Assembly (NCBI GenBank): GCA_963922205.1
Contig: CAWUHX010000068.1
Location: forward strand, 1,054,001-1,118,000
Reading direction: 5' to 3'
DNA length: 64,000 nucleotides
From: Romanomermis culicivorax
Lineage: Eukaryota; Nematoda; Enoplea; Mermithida; Mermithidae
The position numbers and the translations under genes were made by a program. Within the stretch, counting starts at the first letter, position 1; every line of letters begins with the position of its first letter. This document shows positions 1-13,058 of the stretch, piece after piece. The notes under the pieces were generated by a model. The model was not told the origin of the DNA. It searched no databases and saw only the letters and a list, made by a program, of their open reading frames with translations.

Positions 1-890
1 TTAATAAGCATTGTCTCCCATTTAATTCTTATACAATTCGGTGCGCTCTATTACCTATTTAATTTTATCTTTTGTGATTTTTTCTTCATTCTTACGTACT
101 TTTCATCTTAGTTTTTTGCTTTTACTTCTTTATCCTTTTCTCTTTCTATTCTCCTGATCTTTTTTTTGTTCGTCTTTCACATTATTTTTTCATTCTTCCT
201 TGCTGCTTTCTCTATCTTGCTTCTTCTTTCTTGTCACTTTTTTCATATTTTTTTTATTTTTCTGATGGGTTTTCACCTTTTTTCACTTATTCTTAATGTT
301 TTTTTGCTGACGTTTCCTTTCTCTTGATCTTTTATCTCTTCCAGCATTCTTTTGTTTATATTTTTTATGAAGATTTTCACACTAACAACGATGAAAGATC
401 CAAGCATGTAGAACTGTACAAGAATTATACGGAAGACTATGGTTATTTAAAATGATAACTTGTAATGTATTGTATCATGAGCAAAGAAAGAAAAAATTAT
501 ATGACAAGAAGCAAGAAAATGAAAGAAAGCACAGACAAAAGATGAAAACGTAAAAACATACATAAACGAAAACATAAGCAATACACACCGAAAACAAAAG
601 AAAAAAGAAATACGTACAATAAACAATATGAGTCGCCCAATTGGGAATTCGTTCATTTGGGAATTCGATCGATTGGGAATCGTTCAATTGGGAATTCGCT
701 CACTTGGGAATTTTCTCACTTGGGAATTCGCTCAATTGGGAATCGCTCACATGGGAATCGCTCAATTGGGAATTCGTGTTACTTGGGAATTCGCCCAATT
801 GGGAATCGGACACATGGGAATCACTCACTTGGGAATCACTCACTTGGGAATCGCTCACTTGGGAATCGCTCACATGAGAATACCCAGGCG
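1..890 (+). mobile_element. Foldback-type element, copy A (cut by window edge)
   Basis: This is the right-hand half of a long inverted-repeat element whose two other copies lie at 23852-25133 (opposite orientation) and 34985-36345 (same orientation). Positions 1-620 carry the T-rich then A-rich arms, and 628-890 carry a tandem array of 15-16 bp units of the form TTGGGAATTCGCTCAA or TTGGGAATCGCTCAC. The left part lies outside the window. The short open frames across the array are by-products of the repeat. No transposase is visible, so it is non-autonomous. The family assignment rests on structure only. Confidence 0.7.
640..890 (+). repeat. Minisatellite of 15-16 bp units rich in GAATTC and CAATTG
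   Basis: About sixteen head-to-tail units alternate between TTGGGAATCGCTCA(C/A) and TTGGGAATTCGCTCA(C/A). Both variants contain short palindromes. The same array, on the opposite strand, ends the other two foldback copies, so it is the terminal repeat of that element and not an independent satellite. Confidence 0.8.
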
Positions 891-947
891 GCATGACTAC
901 TAGTCACGTGCCGAAAAGACTACAAAAACTTTCAAAAGGCCGCTCAC

Positions 948-1233
948 GTGACATATTTCAGCTTCTGCCTTTTAACGTTGCACAACGAAACGTTGCATTC
1001 GCCGCTTTTCTCCACCAAACGTTTGACGGGCGCCAATTTTCGTTGCAAAAATTTGGCTCTCAGCAAGGGCGTATTTTGGCTTTGCAATCCGGCCACTCCC
1101 GAACTATCCAATTTAGTGCAAGAATCGCCGTTGTTATTGTTGTTGACGTTCGTTAAGGCGCCCGGGGCGCCACCACCGCCGCCGTTATTGTTCGTCGTCA
1201 GGCAATTGTTTTCGTTGACGGTTTCCAATTTGT
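948..1233 (-). CDS. Irk: Inward-rectifier K+ channel, second coding exon (cytoplasmic N-terminus)
   Basis: The exon starts after a cttag acceptor and ends at an AC|GTGAGC donor. It begins with Gly/Asn-rich low-complexity sequence (NNNGGGGG, NVNNNNNG). It ends with KRLVEKSGECNVSLCNV followed by KRQKLKYVT, which matches the segment just before the first membrane helix of Kir channels (typically R.V.K.G.CN....... RY..D.FTT). Kir channels carry inward K+ current at the plasma membrane. The phase joins the upstream exon exactly, a split G+AC giving Asp. The helices, the pore signature and the cytoplasmic domain lie left of the window. The sequence does not decide among Irk1, Irk2 and Irk3. Confidence 0.72.
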
Positions 1234-4200
1234 CTAAGATAGTAGGAAAAAGTGAATAGGGTTTTCTCTTAGAAAGAACTTCGAATTATTATGCTCACAG
1301 AAATCGGAATAACAGCGAATTGCAATGTGTTTTGCACTGTCGAAATGCGCGAAAAGTTTTCTTTCGAACAGTGTGAATTTGAATCAATTATCTTTAACGT
1401 AAAATAGATTTTCTAAGTTTCTTCTAGAAGGGTGGTAGAACTACGAAATCGATGAAGACAACACGCTTGAAGTTTTCTCAATGTAGCGATATTTTGTATA
1501 AAATTGACCAGAATATCTTTATTTTTTTCTACTGTTTACTCATGGAAAAGGATCGAAAACAGCACTGGACAATCTTCCAAAAATAATCCAAAAAATTATT
1601 TTTGAAACTATTTTCTTGAAATGCTTGTCCGTATTAAGTGTAGAAAGCAAGTACTATTTCATATTTTTACCATTTGCCGCAAAAACATCAAAAAAATTGT
1701 GAGCTTAAATAACCAAACCGTAAAATTTTTGATTAAAAAATTCTGCAGTAAAAGCTTGGTGTGAACCACTTTGAGGATGACACTTTTTTTGTCATTTTTC
1801 AATAAATTTTATAAAGAATGGCATATAATTTATTCTAGTCAAAAAATTTAATGCCACCCAACAAACAAATTTTTATTAATTTTAAGACGCAAGAGAATGA
1901 TCGAAATCAGATCACTGAACTGAAAGTTATGCGATAAAACGTCCGTGGTGTAATTTTTTGAACCACCCAAGAAGAAGAAAAAAATCACTGAATGATGTAG
2001 AAGTGCACAAAATAAAAAAGAAGATACTCAAGCTGCCCCAAACGGAAAAAAGTCACGTGACCCGTTACCCACGAACTGTAATATGCTAATTCGGGGCTTC
2101 AACTTGTCCATAAGGCCAAGGAATCTATTGGATAAGGATGCCGGTGATGATGTTCGATTTAGATGACAAAAGAAGCAACGAAAAGCTTTGGAATCTCATT
2201 CTCGAGGCCGACCCGTTTTTCTACGTCGCCCGTGCTAGAATGGCTTCTTTGGGAGACATACTAGGCTAAAATTGATTCTATTCTTTCTTTGCTCTTCTAT
2301 TAGAATCATGCTAAAAGCTGCTCGACGTTACAGTAATGAGATTGCTACTCCTGCTACACACACCCGGCTAAAAAACCAACTTTGGAGGACGTGGGATAAT
2401 AATGCGCTTTTGGCTTATTGCCTGAACGATCATGTTCATCATCAATTTTTAATAGCACGAACAAAAGCACGAAAAAAAGAGAAAAATAAAGCAACAATAA
2501 CTAAACAAAAAAAGATAATGGAGTGGATTCCCAGGTGACAAAATTTTTATAGGAAATTCGAAATACTCGTATAAACTAATAAGGTTGTAGGGGAATGAAT
2601 CAAATTTTTTTGGGCGGATTTTCGGTAATCGAAAAAAGAAAATTAGCTCATTTGTGATGTATTTGGACAGGAGACTAAAAAACAAACACTCTGAATAGTT
2701 GATTTTAATCAAAAACGATAAGCAGATTTTCTAAAGTAAGTTGTTGAAAAACATGATTCTAAGTTTTCTCTTCTTGGTATCCGGTTTTGAGAAGAAATTT
2801 TCCCCTTGGGTCCCAAAAATGACTCTATAAGCTGGTCCAAAATTTAAAATTTCGGTAGAAAAATCAAAACAAGAAATGTTATAAGTTGTGATGAAGACAC
2901 AGAGTTAATTTTGAATTGAAAGTCGCTGAATAATTTGAAACAATGTCTAATCAATAATTTTTTATAACAGAAAATTAGAACATAATAAAAAATCATGAAA
3001 ATTTTCAATGTTTTTCAGATATTGGAAAGTTTTAGAAGTGAAAAAGCACGATTGTACAGTAGACGTCCACTATACAAGCTGACAGTGGATGTGTGCGTCA
3101 AACCACAATAATGACATTAATTTATGATTTGCGACTAAGATGTGAAAAAGTGCAATTCTGCTGTGTTCGTATCTGATTGCTGTAGAATCAGTTACACAGA
3201 TAATATAAAATACTTTTAAAATTAGAGTCGTTAATGAGTATTATAGCAGTTTTCAAGATGATCTGTTGGATATATGTTTTGCAGTTGAATATGTATCAGT
3301 GGTTGCTGATACCAGAAATAGGCAAATTACAACTTTTATGAAAATTTTATTGTAAACAGGGCCTACGGGAAAATTATTAGTGTAAAATTAGTCAGGTTGT
3401 TGCGTGCTATCGAATGCATCACAACACGTACATAAATAATTTGCAATGATCTAATGTTTCTATGAAATCTTCATCAAAAACGCTTCTCGGTGGAATTTAT
3501 TGCGTCATTCATGCGACTTTTAGAGCTTAAAAAATCGATCATGCATAACTGATGTTTCCATTATTCGTCCGGAAGGATGTGAAGAAGCGATGACGTTTTT
3601 GGCATTTTAGATTGAAGAAATTTTATGGAAAAAATTTCGTTTTACTCATTTTTCAAAAATTGCTCCTTGTCCTATTCTGTTCAGTTGGACAAGTTTTAAG
3701 TCGGGTCCAAAATTGTCATTTTCTTCACATTTTTGTCTCTTATCATACGTACTTTATTGCAAGCAAATAAACCTTGAGATCGTCTTTCACGAAAAAATGA
3801 GTCGTGAGAAAAGAAAGTAAATTGATCTAACTTCGGCAAGAAATTAGTTAATTAAATCTACTTTGAAATGGAGAGGTCTTCTGTAAGGAAGAGTGCTTTC
3901 CGTAAGGAAATGGAAGACAATCAAGAAAAGCTTTTAATCAATTTACTTTAAGTATAAGAGGCCACAGATTTTCGAAAATCGTATCTTACAAATTGTTCCA
4001 TAGCACAATTTTTTAAGGCAGTGAAAAATTCTAAAGTTGAAAAATTGCACAAAATCTTAACTGTTAAATTCTTTACAGGCTTAGTCGAGCTAGTTCTAAA
4101 ATTTGCCGCTGTGGATAACATGAGGTTCAGCAGATAATTAAAAATGTAAAATAGTACTTGCTCTCCGGTTTCATTTCTTGCAAAAATTTCAATAAAAACT

Positions 4201-7200
4201 AACCATAACTCACAATCCACATAATTGTTAACTTTACCTCACTACTCCAAGCAACGGTTCAAAATACCTCAACGTTACCTCACCGATGACTACTCTTCTA
4301 ACTCCATGTGCACTCTCGATCATGAAAGCTTCAACTATTAAAAAATGATTTACTTACGTCTCTTGAATTCCATATCTGTTTCAAGAATAGCAAATTATGA
4401 AGAGTTCAAACACCGAAAAATGTTGTTACTGACAAGAATCACTGAATATTATCCATATCAAGATAATAATGTTATTATCACAGAAGCAGACAGCTTCTTT
4501 TCATACATATTTGTCTAATGTATGCAGGAAATAAATCTTAATGTGAAGAAGTAATTCAACGTCCATGGTAACATAAATATGGCGCGTTCATACAAAATTG
4601 ATAATTTACAGCCTCCAGGTGATAAGCTTAAAGATGAGACATGAATCTCGACTGCAGAAAGTTTTAGAACGGCGAAAATGAGGTAGGATAGCGAATCGGG
4701 GGAAAAACTGATTGACTGCGAAATGAAATGATGTTTTTTCTATAATCCAGTTCTCCCGTTGCTATGAGGAAGTTTTGCGTTTTGCTTCTACTCTACGCGA
4801 AAATTGTGTGTCATATTATACCTACTTTTTTGGTTCAATATCTTTTTGCACCCATTTACTTTGCAATGCCACAAACAAACAAAGTATTTCAATTTGATAT
4901 GCAATTTTTATGAATCGGAAAACTTCATACTAACTGTAGAAAAAACACCAAATTTCCCATGACAATGGGAAGACCAAAATCTTGGAATGATCATGATGCT
5001 TATGCACTTATTGATTTGGATAGAACTGCGTTCGAGACCTGTATATTTTATTTGAGAGATTTTGACCATTTAACGAAATTATGGAAGGAAATTTTCGGCT
5101 GTTTTGACGAGAAATTTCATTCATTCATTTCTGTAATAAGCTGTACCAGTTTTATATGTTTGAACGTACTTTCGTGTCGACATCGCTGCATCGATCATTT
5201 TAAAATAAATGGTTTATAGAAGCATTCCATAAAAACAAAATACAGGAAAATTGTTAATGAGCTCAGATTAAACTATAAAAATTGAGATTCTAAATCTCTT
5301 TCAGCAATTAACTGAGTTGTGTAGGTTTGCAGAGTAAAGGTGCTTTTTTATTCGTTCACTAAACAATTTTATCTATCAATTTGGTTTACATTGAATTTAC
5401 ATAAGATAAATCAATACAGGAACTTTTTTTGTATGATTTCTACAACCTGTGATGTAAGGTGGTATAACATGGATTCTTTAGCTTCCCATACAGCGCCTAT
5501 AAGTTCACGGTTTTTAATTTTTCATGAATTTTCAATTTTCAGCAGAAAATAACAAAAATGTGGAGCAGCCTGCTTTCCAGTTTCATTGTCTAGAAGCACG
5601 TCAAGAAAAACAAACTAAAGCATTACTTAATAGTTAATGTCCCTCTTCTCGAAATATCTATGAAATTTGATAGCTTAGAATTCGAGAAAATAGCTTTAAG
5701 TTTGCAAAGCACGTGAGAAAATTTCATGAAACCAGTGAATTCTGCAGGCATCAAATTTCACATTATGGCTAGAAGCAATACTGCATTCTTATGCGTTTTC
5801 ATGCGAACGTCACCCAAACAAGCTATGAAATTGAAATTTTTTCATTTACTTGCATGGGCGCCTAAAATTCCTACGATTGAACATAAATAAAAAATTTCAA
5901 ATCAAAATATCGCATCTGATTATTATAAAAAGTTCAACTTTCAGAAAATTGTATTCTAACGATTTGTAACCCTGTAAATTTCAATGATATAATTCCATGC
6001 ACTTTTAAAGAATTGATGCAACTTTGGAGCACCAGTTAATTGTATTCACGCATCGTTCGCTTCAGTCATTATGTAAGTGATTGCATTTCCACACGAAGTT
6101 TCGTTTCAGCTAATAGTGGTGGCCATTGTTAAGCGCAAAACCATACAATCAAAATTCGTAGCGTCGTCTTAGGTTGTCACACGTTCTGTGTGCATAATAT
6201 TTCAGTAAAAGTTTCAAGAGACACATGATCTGCTCTTCAGTTTTTGATTACAAGTTTGAAAGATGTTGCAAAATATTGCTTTTGCTCATTTTTGATGACC
6301 TGGTTTTTGAATCATATTGATGAGTTATGGCGCAGTTTGTTGAAATGACGCTGCGGTTGACAATGATTGTTGAATGGGAACGCAATCCTTGAACATTTTT
6401 AATTGTCCTCAAAATTGTAGGAATTTCCATAGATTTTTCAGAGATTAATCAACTTGGTAATTTTGACGCTTTGCGTGGTATTGGAAATTGGAACATATTG
6501 AATTTTTCATGAAACACCTTCTCGATATCACTCGTGAAGACTTCCGTGCAACATCAGAGTTCATGGATAAATGACGACTTATTAGGGCTATGTTAGCGAA
6601 GTTGAACAAGAGCTTCAGATCTGGGGCCGGTATTACTATGAAGCTGGAGCTTAAGTTTAAGCTGGAGCTTAGGATCGTCTTGGTTAAGCTGGCGCTTAAG
6701 TCAATATTACTAAAAGTTGAGCTGGTGCTGAGCAAGAGAGCCGAGTCAAGCTGCAGCTTAACTACATTTTTATATCATTTGTGTGGCAAAAAGCTGTTGT
6801 TGAGCACCAGCTTAAGCTTCAGCTTAACTTTCTCATATGTTTTGCGTTGGAAGTTGAGCTGTAGCTTAGCAAAAGTTTAGCTGTAGCTTAACTTTTTGTG
6901 TCGACATTTTTTGTGCCTCTACGATGTTTATTAGTTTATCGTGTCTCTAGGATGTTTATTTTCTTCTGTGTGCATAATCCGACAGTAGTACCTAGTACCT
7001 ATATGTATTGAACACATAGGAAAATACTAACATGGATAGCTTATATGCATAAATAAAGCGATTAGTCGTTATCGATTTTCTAGGAAAAGTTTTGCAACTT
7101 TTGTGGTCATCTTTTTCGTTGTCACTTTTTTGAAACAAACTTCGTTAATTTATTTAGTCATCGATCCTCTTGCTGATCTTCTTAATGAAAACGTAAAATG

Positions 7201-7677
7201 AAAACAAAATTCACGGAAAATGCCATTTCTACGAATTCTATCTCGACGTTCTTCTTCATCAAGCAACCAGCCATTATCGTATAACAACATAATATAAGAA
7301 CTTAAGACAGCTACCTCCTAGTCTTAACTTTTCCACTTTAAGTTGCAGCTTAATCTCTATCCTAACTTTCGTAATACTCGTCCGAATTAAGCTCCAGCTT
7401 ACCGGTCGAACGGAGTTAAGTCCGAGATTTAAGTTTGAATCTTAAGTCTCTTGCTCAGCTGCAGCTTAACAATTTTTTGGTAATACCGACCACGCTGATG
7501 CTCAGCTGGAGCTGAAGTTTTTTTACATGTTATAACTTTGTAGAGACTTGAGTTGCATCTTAAGCTCCAGCTTAAGTCGCAATATACTACCGGCTCCTGT
7601 ATTTTCTTCGGTAGACAAAAAATAAATTGAAAACTTTACCGTCGTCGTGAAGTGAAATTGCTATTGCGTCTGTTTAC
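1234..7677 (-). other. First visible intron of the Kir-type gene (6.4 kb)
   Basis: The intron runs from the GTAAAC donor at 7677 to the acceptor at 1234-1235. Stop codons are frequent in all frames and I see no exon in it. It holds a terminal-inverted-repeat element at 6623-7597 and copies of dispersed AT-rich repeats, for example around 1600-1830 and 3340-3425. Confidence 0.6.
6623..7597. mobile_element. DNA element with GG(G/A)GCCGGTA ends and many AGCTGGAGCTTAA subrepeats
   Basis: The left end reads GGGGCCGGTATTACTA and the right end, read inward on the other strand, GGAGCCGGTAGTATATT. Both ends are followed by repeated palindrome-like words such as AAGCTGGAGCTTAAG, which recur singly through the element on both strands. 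No transposase frame is seen and no target duplication was resolved. It lies in the first intron of the Kir-type gene. Confidence 0.5.
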
Positions 7678-8365
7678 CTGACTTTCCTTTGAACTGCGGT
7701 AAACCCATGGAAAAATCACCAATTTGCAAACTAGATCCATTGATATCACTGTAACTCAACCTCGTATCATCGTCAGTCGTTTGATCGTCTATAAATTCGA
7801 TTTTATGCAAATTAGCTGGTAAAACGCCGTTACGTTTCGTTTCGATTTTTTCACCTTCGAACAATAATAAAGGTTGTTGATTATTGTCGTCCTCTACCGT
7901 AATACTGTTAGGAATCAACTTATCGTTACTGTAACTACTGCTGCAACAACATTCCTCATTATCATCCGACGACGAGATAGTTCTGCGACGACGACGACTA
8001 CGCTCCACCGCCGCACTTTTTTCCAAGCATTTCATGGAAGCATCATTGCAGTCGGTGATGAAATGTTGATGATCGATCGATTTTGATATTATGGACGTAG
8101 AATTTAGGTTTTGATGGTGTTTTAGGGTCCTACGGAATAGGATCAAATTTTTCGGCTTCTGTTGGCTAAAATCATCATCCGACTGAATGGTTACTGTAGG
8201 CAAAAGATTTTCGTTATTATTATTATTGTACACTAAAGAACCGTTGCTGCAACGTTGGGCTGGTGAACAATTTTTTCCATCGGAAAATCTCGACGACAAT
8301 CGGTACCCGGAAGCGGTCGGAGAAACGGGATTTTTCGGGTCGATAAATAAAGATTCCATTTCCAT
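7678..8365 (-). CDS. Irk: Inward-rectifier K+ channel, first coding exon (long N-terminal extension)
   Basis: This exon has 229 codons plus one base, from the ATG at 8365 (MEMESLFIDPKNPV) to a G|GTAAAC donor at 7678/7677. The protein is hydrophilic and low in complexity. It has an Asn run (YNNNNNENLL), a basic patch before serines (RSRRRRRTISSSDD), a Cys/Ser patch (EECCCSSSYS) and an acidic Asp stretch. No domain is recognised inside it. Its link to a channel rests on phase: the leftover G joins AC of the exon at 1233-948, which carries the Kir signature. Together they give about 324 residues ahead of the first membrane helix, much longer than the usual 60-80. A start further downstream or an alternative transcript is possible. 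Likely role: cytoplasmic regulatory tail. Confidence 0.65.
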
Positions 8366-11190
8366 GTGTGATGTTGTTCTTGGATAAATAAGACTGCAAT
8401 ATACAAATTAGCTCGCGCAGTGAATACCTGGTAGGAGAGGAGAACTTTTGTAGGATAATTTTATCACTACAAATGAATTTGCGTATGTGTATACAATGAT
8501 CCTTTGGTAAAAATCAAATTATAGCCAATTGAGTTGGTCTTATACTGATAAGCTCAGGAAGATATGCTAATGCATAATGATCAATCAGAATGTACATAAC
8601 GCTGTATCTAAGCAAAAAACATTTTTAGTACCGTCCTACTGTAGCTTGTCTTGTCTACTAACTCATTACCCTGTGATTTTTTTGCTCCTTCCGATTCCCA
8701 AAACGGTGGCGAGAATGTCAAGTATATGTATTATGTACACGCGGTGAAGGGGAAGAACGAGAAAATGAAATAGCTCAGAGCCGAGGAGAAAAGTCTACAA
8801 AATTGTCAATCGTTGAACCTGAGAAACTTGAGAACGGTCATAATGTATTACCACTTGAAAATATTTTTTTATCAACATGAAATAAAGTGTTATACCTTCG
8901 AATGTGGTGCTTAACATTTTTCAAGATGCACTGCAATTTTCATGAAAGTTTGGGCGACTAATCAATTTGGCCAAAAAATTTTAGAAATACCAATCAGAAG
9001 CTTTGCTTGATCTCCAACATTTCTAGGCATGCACTCATTTAAAGTCGGTTTTTGAGGTCAAGGTTCAGTGAAAGAGAGCGCCGTTGGTTATTTTGCGAAA
9101 GGATTATGATTGGCCTCTTGGTTTTGATTTTATTTCTACCCGTACTTTCCTGGAAAAATATATAATGGTATACAGTTCAATTTTGCAGTTTGCACCAATA
9201 TGTACACTGCTAAACTCGAAATCTACTGGACATTCAGAGCAGCCAAAAAAATAAATCAAACGGTTGATGCATTGAACGTTTTTGGATCAGTTTTGGATCT
9301 GATTTTTAGGTTACGTTGTTCGAAAATTCCGTATTTTCAAATTTAATTCTGTGGAGACCGAGATGGCGAGTAAATTGACTGATTCATTACAGAAATCAAG
9401 GTTGGAATATCTGGAAATCATAGATAAAACTATCTTATGATTATACGTTCAATACAGAAAACTATCAAAAAAAAAATCTTGTCGTTCATGCGCGGAAAAC
9501 ACAATAGAAAATTTATTCCAATAATCTGGTTAAGTGGTCAAAATTTCTAGAGAAAAAAAATTTCACAGGTGTTGTTGAAGTCAAAAGTTGTTAAACATCA
9601 TATATTTCTTTTGATTTTGGCCTCTCCATTGCCGTGAAGATATTCGACCTTTTTTCTAATTTTTTTCACTTTGCGAGTCTAGTTGAACTTACTTTTTTTG
9701 TCGCTGCGTTTATTATTTCAAAGTAAATGAGCAATAGAAAAATCTAGCACTACTCATGGTATTCTAAAATGTTGAACTAATGGCGTGACACTGAGTTCAA
9801 AACCCTCGCAGCAGGAACTAGTTTTAATCTCTCCAATTGGGGATTTAATTTTTAAAGATTTACCAATTATAAAACGGGAAGTATTGAAAATGAAAGTTTG
9901 GTATCTATTGTCACGTTCTAGGAAAAAAATAATTATATTTACAGTGCCAACCATTTTCCGGGTCAGTGTTATACTTTATTTACCCAACTATTTGAAAAAA
10001 TCGTTTAGAAAAGTCAACAAAGAACGAGTGCTTCATTTTTCTGCTCACACTAACCGAAGTGACATTTTTCTACTTAACAAAAAAATGGAAAGAAAAAATT
10101 GCACAAATTGAACGTAAACCGAGAGCTGCATTTTCAACGACGAACGAGCTTTCCTTCGGCTCGATTTACTACTGCTGACAGCCCAAACTTACGTAGATTT
10201 ATTCCAAAAGTTTTTAAGGTGACGTTCCAAAATTTCAAAGTCGGTTTTTTCCTCCGAAAATGAACAGCTGCCGCGATAATCTCACATTATAATAAAATAT
10301 TTGAAAACGAAGAAAAACAAATTCAGATATTTGGAATAATTTATTATGATATTTCATTGTGTGATCAACGACTTCCCGAACCTGGCAATGATTTCCTCGA
10401 GACTATTCATGCTATATGGGTTGGACATTTTTCGAGTAGAAGTTTTAGCCGTAATATTATTCCAATTGAATTTTTCATAACATTTACCGAAAGAGCTTTT
10501 TGATAGGACTAGAATACTATAAGTTACGCTGTGATTCAATAATCTATGATTGTTTAAAAATTTTTAGTATGCAAATTATAGTCTGTTTTTTTTAAATGCT
10601 TGTAAATAAATAACAATGGAAATCAACTATTATTTCATACATTTACTATTTTCTGATCAGCTACAAGTCACTTAGGACTGAAAATTTGTCAGAATAATCA
10701 AATAACCTTCCACAATTTACTCAGCAAAAATTCTGAAAATTCTACTAAATAAATTATAAAAATTCTAGAAAAAAATTTTGTTGATCTACAAACATTTTAT
10801 AATAAACAGCATGGCCTTAGAACCTGGTTTCGCACGACCCGATAGAAGTACTCTATCAAATAAGGCTTATAATAGAGAACAATGTGTTGAAAACACACAG
10901 ATGTCCTTATCCATCAGCCGAAATGCGCAAACAAGTTTTGGGACACCCTGTTTCACTGGCTGACTTTCTTTACACCTCCATTCTAATTTAGCCGCTAGTG
11001 ATGATTGAGGAATCAGATTTATATATAGAATGTCGATTCAGCTAGTGGCGTGATCCAGCCAGCCAACGAGGCGTCTCAGCCACTGTCCCATTCACCTACC
11101 GGTTTTTCTCTCCAATATGTAGATTTTCTTTTAATAAACATTATTTACACATATTTTTTAATTTGGCGTATATAATGAGAATTCAACGAG
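8366..11190. other. Intergenic DNA upstream of the Kir-type gene
   Basis: The stretch is AT-rich with scattered short frames of no recognisable content. It should hold the promoter and 5' UTR of the minus-strand channel gene, but I could not place a TATA box or initiator with confidence. Confidence 0.4.
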
Positions 11191-11194
11191 AGAA

Positions 11195-11640
11195 AACATT
11201 AGGTACAACTATACATGCACGTGGGCGGGTTCGGGGGGTCTGACCCCTAGCAGACTTTTACTGACCCGCAGCAGATTCTTGCTGACCCCCAGCAGATTTT
11301 AATCCCCCAGCAATGATTGAGAAGTTGACGAAGGAAAATGAGCAAGAGAGAAGAGAAAGTCGTCATAAGAATGCTAATGATGCCGTAGTTTAACAATTTT
11401 TCTAAAGGAAGCATATTTGATTCCATAAAAGTAAAATTAAAACTCTCAAAAGTGCAGTCTAAGCAAATAATTTCACATATCCGACTAATATGGGTTGAAG
11501 ACTATGCTGCTTGGATGTTAGATGACCTTTCTAGGACCTTTCTTTTCATTATCAAGAATGAAAAAAATCGTATTCCAGCCCCTGTCCTGGCTGACCCCCA
11601 ACAGAATTTCTACGCTGTGCACGTATGTGTACAACACACT
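11195..11640 (+). repeat. Dispersed repeat with CAGCAGATTCTTGCTGACCC motifs, copy 1
   Basis: The stretch matches 23350-23770 in the same orientation over several hundred bases, beginning at a shared TACATGCACGTGG. The first part repeats the words CTGACCCCCAGCAGA and CAGCAGATTCTTGCTGACC. Open frames crossing it differ between the copies and are not conserved. The element type is unknown. Confidence 0.6.
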
Positions 11641-12093
11641 GCCTCCATAAAGAGGAATCCACAATGCCTTCCTTGTATGTTAATTTGTATAAAGTTTCTC
11701 GAAGGAAAACTACGTCTAAGAATTGCGTTTTTAAGTAAAAATGTGACTTTCCCACAAATGAGAAAAGTTCAAAAAGCAGTGTTTTTCTTCAAAAAATGGA
11801 AACTTTTGGATGGTTTTATTCATACTCCAGCCATTTATGGGGTTGTTCAACAATAAAACCTGATAAATTATCGACATGCATCACTTTAAGCGTTACCTTA
11901 ATTATTTCATGTGAGCTATTTTATCAACTTTTATCAACGTACATGTTCTTATTTTTAATTATATGCATATTTGAAATCGATGAATGGACTCAGTGACTGA
12001 AATGATACAGTTGCTTGAAACAAAAAAAAATGGCTGAATCAATTCAGCAGCTGAAACAATAAGATGGCTGCTAAAATGACATGGCGCCTGAAC

Positions 12094-13058
12094 GATTGTC
12101 TGCCCTTTCCCCGAGCATCACTTTTCCCCGACCATCCCTTTCCCCCGACTAATGCTAAAATTAAATACAGAAAATCTCCTTTCCCCGAGCATCCCTATTC
12201 CCCGACCATCTTTTTTCACCGACTAATTTTATAAATAAAGTAAGAAAAAGTTATGCCTTATTACAAAAACGTGCCTGCAAGAAAATGTAAAATGAGCTAC
12301 ACATTATTTTCCCACGGATGTTTTTCCACTGTGCTTTACAAAACTTCAAGCCCACAGCAGGTATATAAAGCAAAGAATGTCTGATTAGTTTGGTCTTAGC
12401 TCTTCAATTTCTTCTCAAAAATGGAAGATTATGATCCTGCAACATTTATTCTTACCAAAAATCGAAAATCGAATTTACTAAAATGGGAGAGTTTGGCTAA
12501 TCCGAATCATTTGTTTCTTTTTCAAAAGAATAAATCTTGCGTAACCACTTTATAAAAATGTGTCACAATGATATAAACTATGATATGCAAAAAACATGGC
12601 CCTAAATCAAAGCAAATCGAAGTTGGTACATACAAGTATGACAAATCACCAACTTTTCAACAACTGATTCTTCGCCATGAAGCTGTAATGTCCTGCTGTG
12701 CTGAAATTACATTCATTTACAGCATTGGAAGCTAGAATTATTAGCCGATTTAGAAAAGAATCGGTTTGATTCCACAAAATCTTGTTTTGGAGATATGTAA
12801 AAGGTTACCTGTTGAAGCCATCAAAATTTTTTATTCTGATTTACTCTGCAACGAAATAACATAGTGCATCTTTTTTCATGAAACACCCTGTATTTAATTA
12901 CTTTCTTTAAACAAAAAAATGTGCTATAAATATCAATGCTTAGGAAATCGGGATCATTACAAAAATTGAGTCGTCCGAGAAAATTCACATTGCTCGGGGA
13001 ATCGGGATTTTGAAGCATTGGTCGGGGAAAAGGGATAGTCGGGGAATGGAGATACAGC
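12094..13058. mobile_element. MITE-like element with TTCCCCGA ends and a 9 bp target duplication
   Basis: The sequence is flanked on both sides by CGCCTGAAC (12085-12093 and 13059-13067). The inner ends are related inverted repeats. The left side carries several CTTTCCCCGAGCATC or CCCCGACCATC words at 12105-12225. The right side carries the complement (GGTCGGGGAAAAGGGATAGTCGGGG) near 13010-13045. A 9 bp duplication is typical of Mutator-like elements, which is an inference here. No transposase is visible. Confidence 0.65.

Noticed and set aside
640-890. CRISPR-like array of short regular repeats
   Set aside because: Units are contiguous with no unique spacers, the genome is eukaryotic, and the array belongs to a foldback element.
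628-903. Overlapping plus-strand frames of 78-91 codons, and their minus-strand counterparts
   Set aside because: They read the 15-16 bp tandem array in several frames at once, with no domain.
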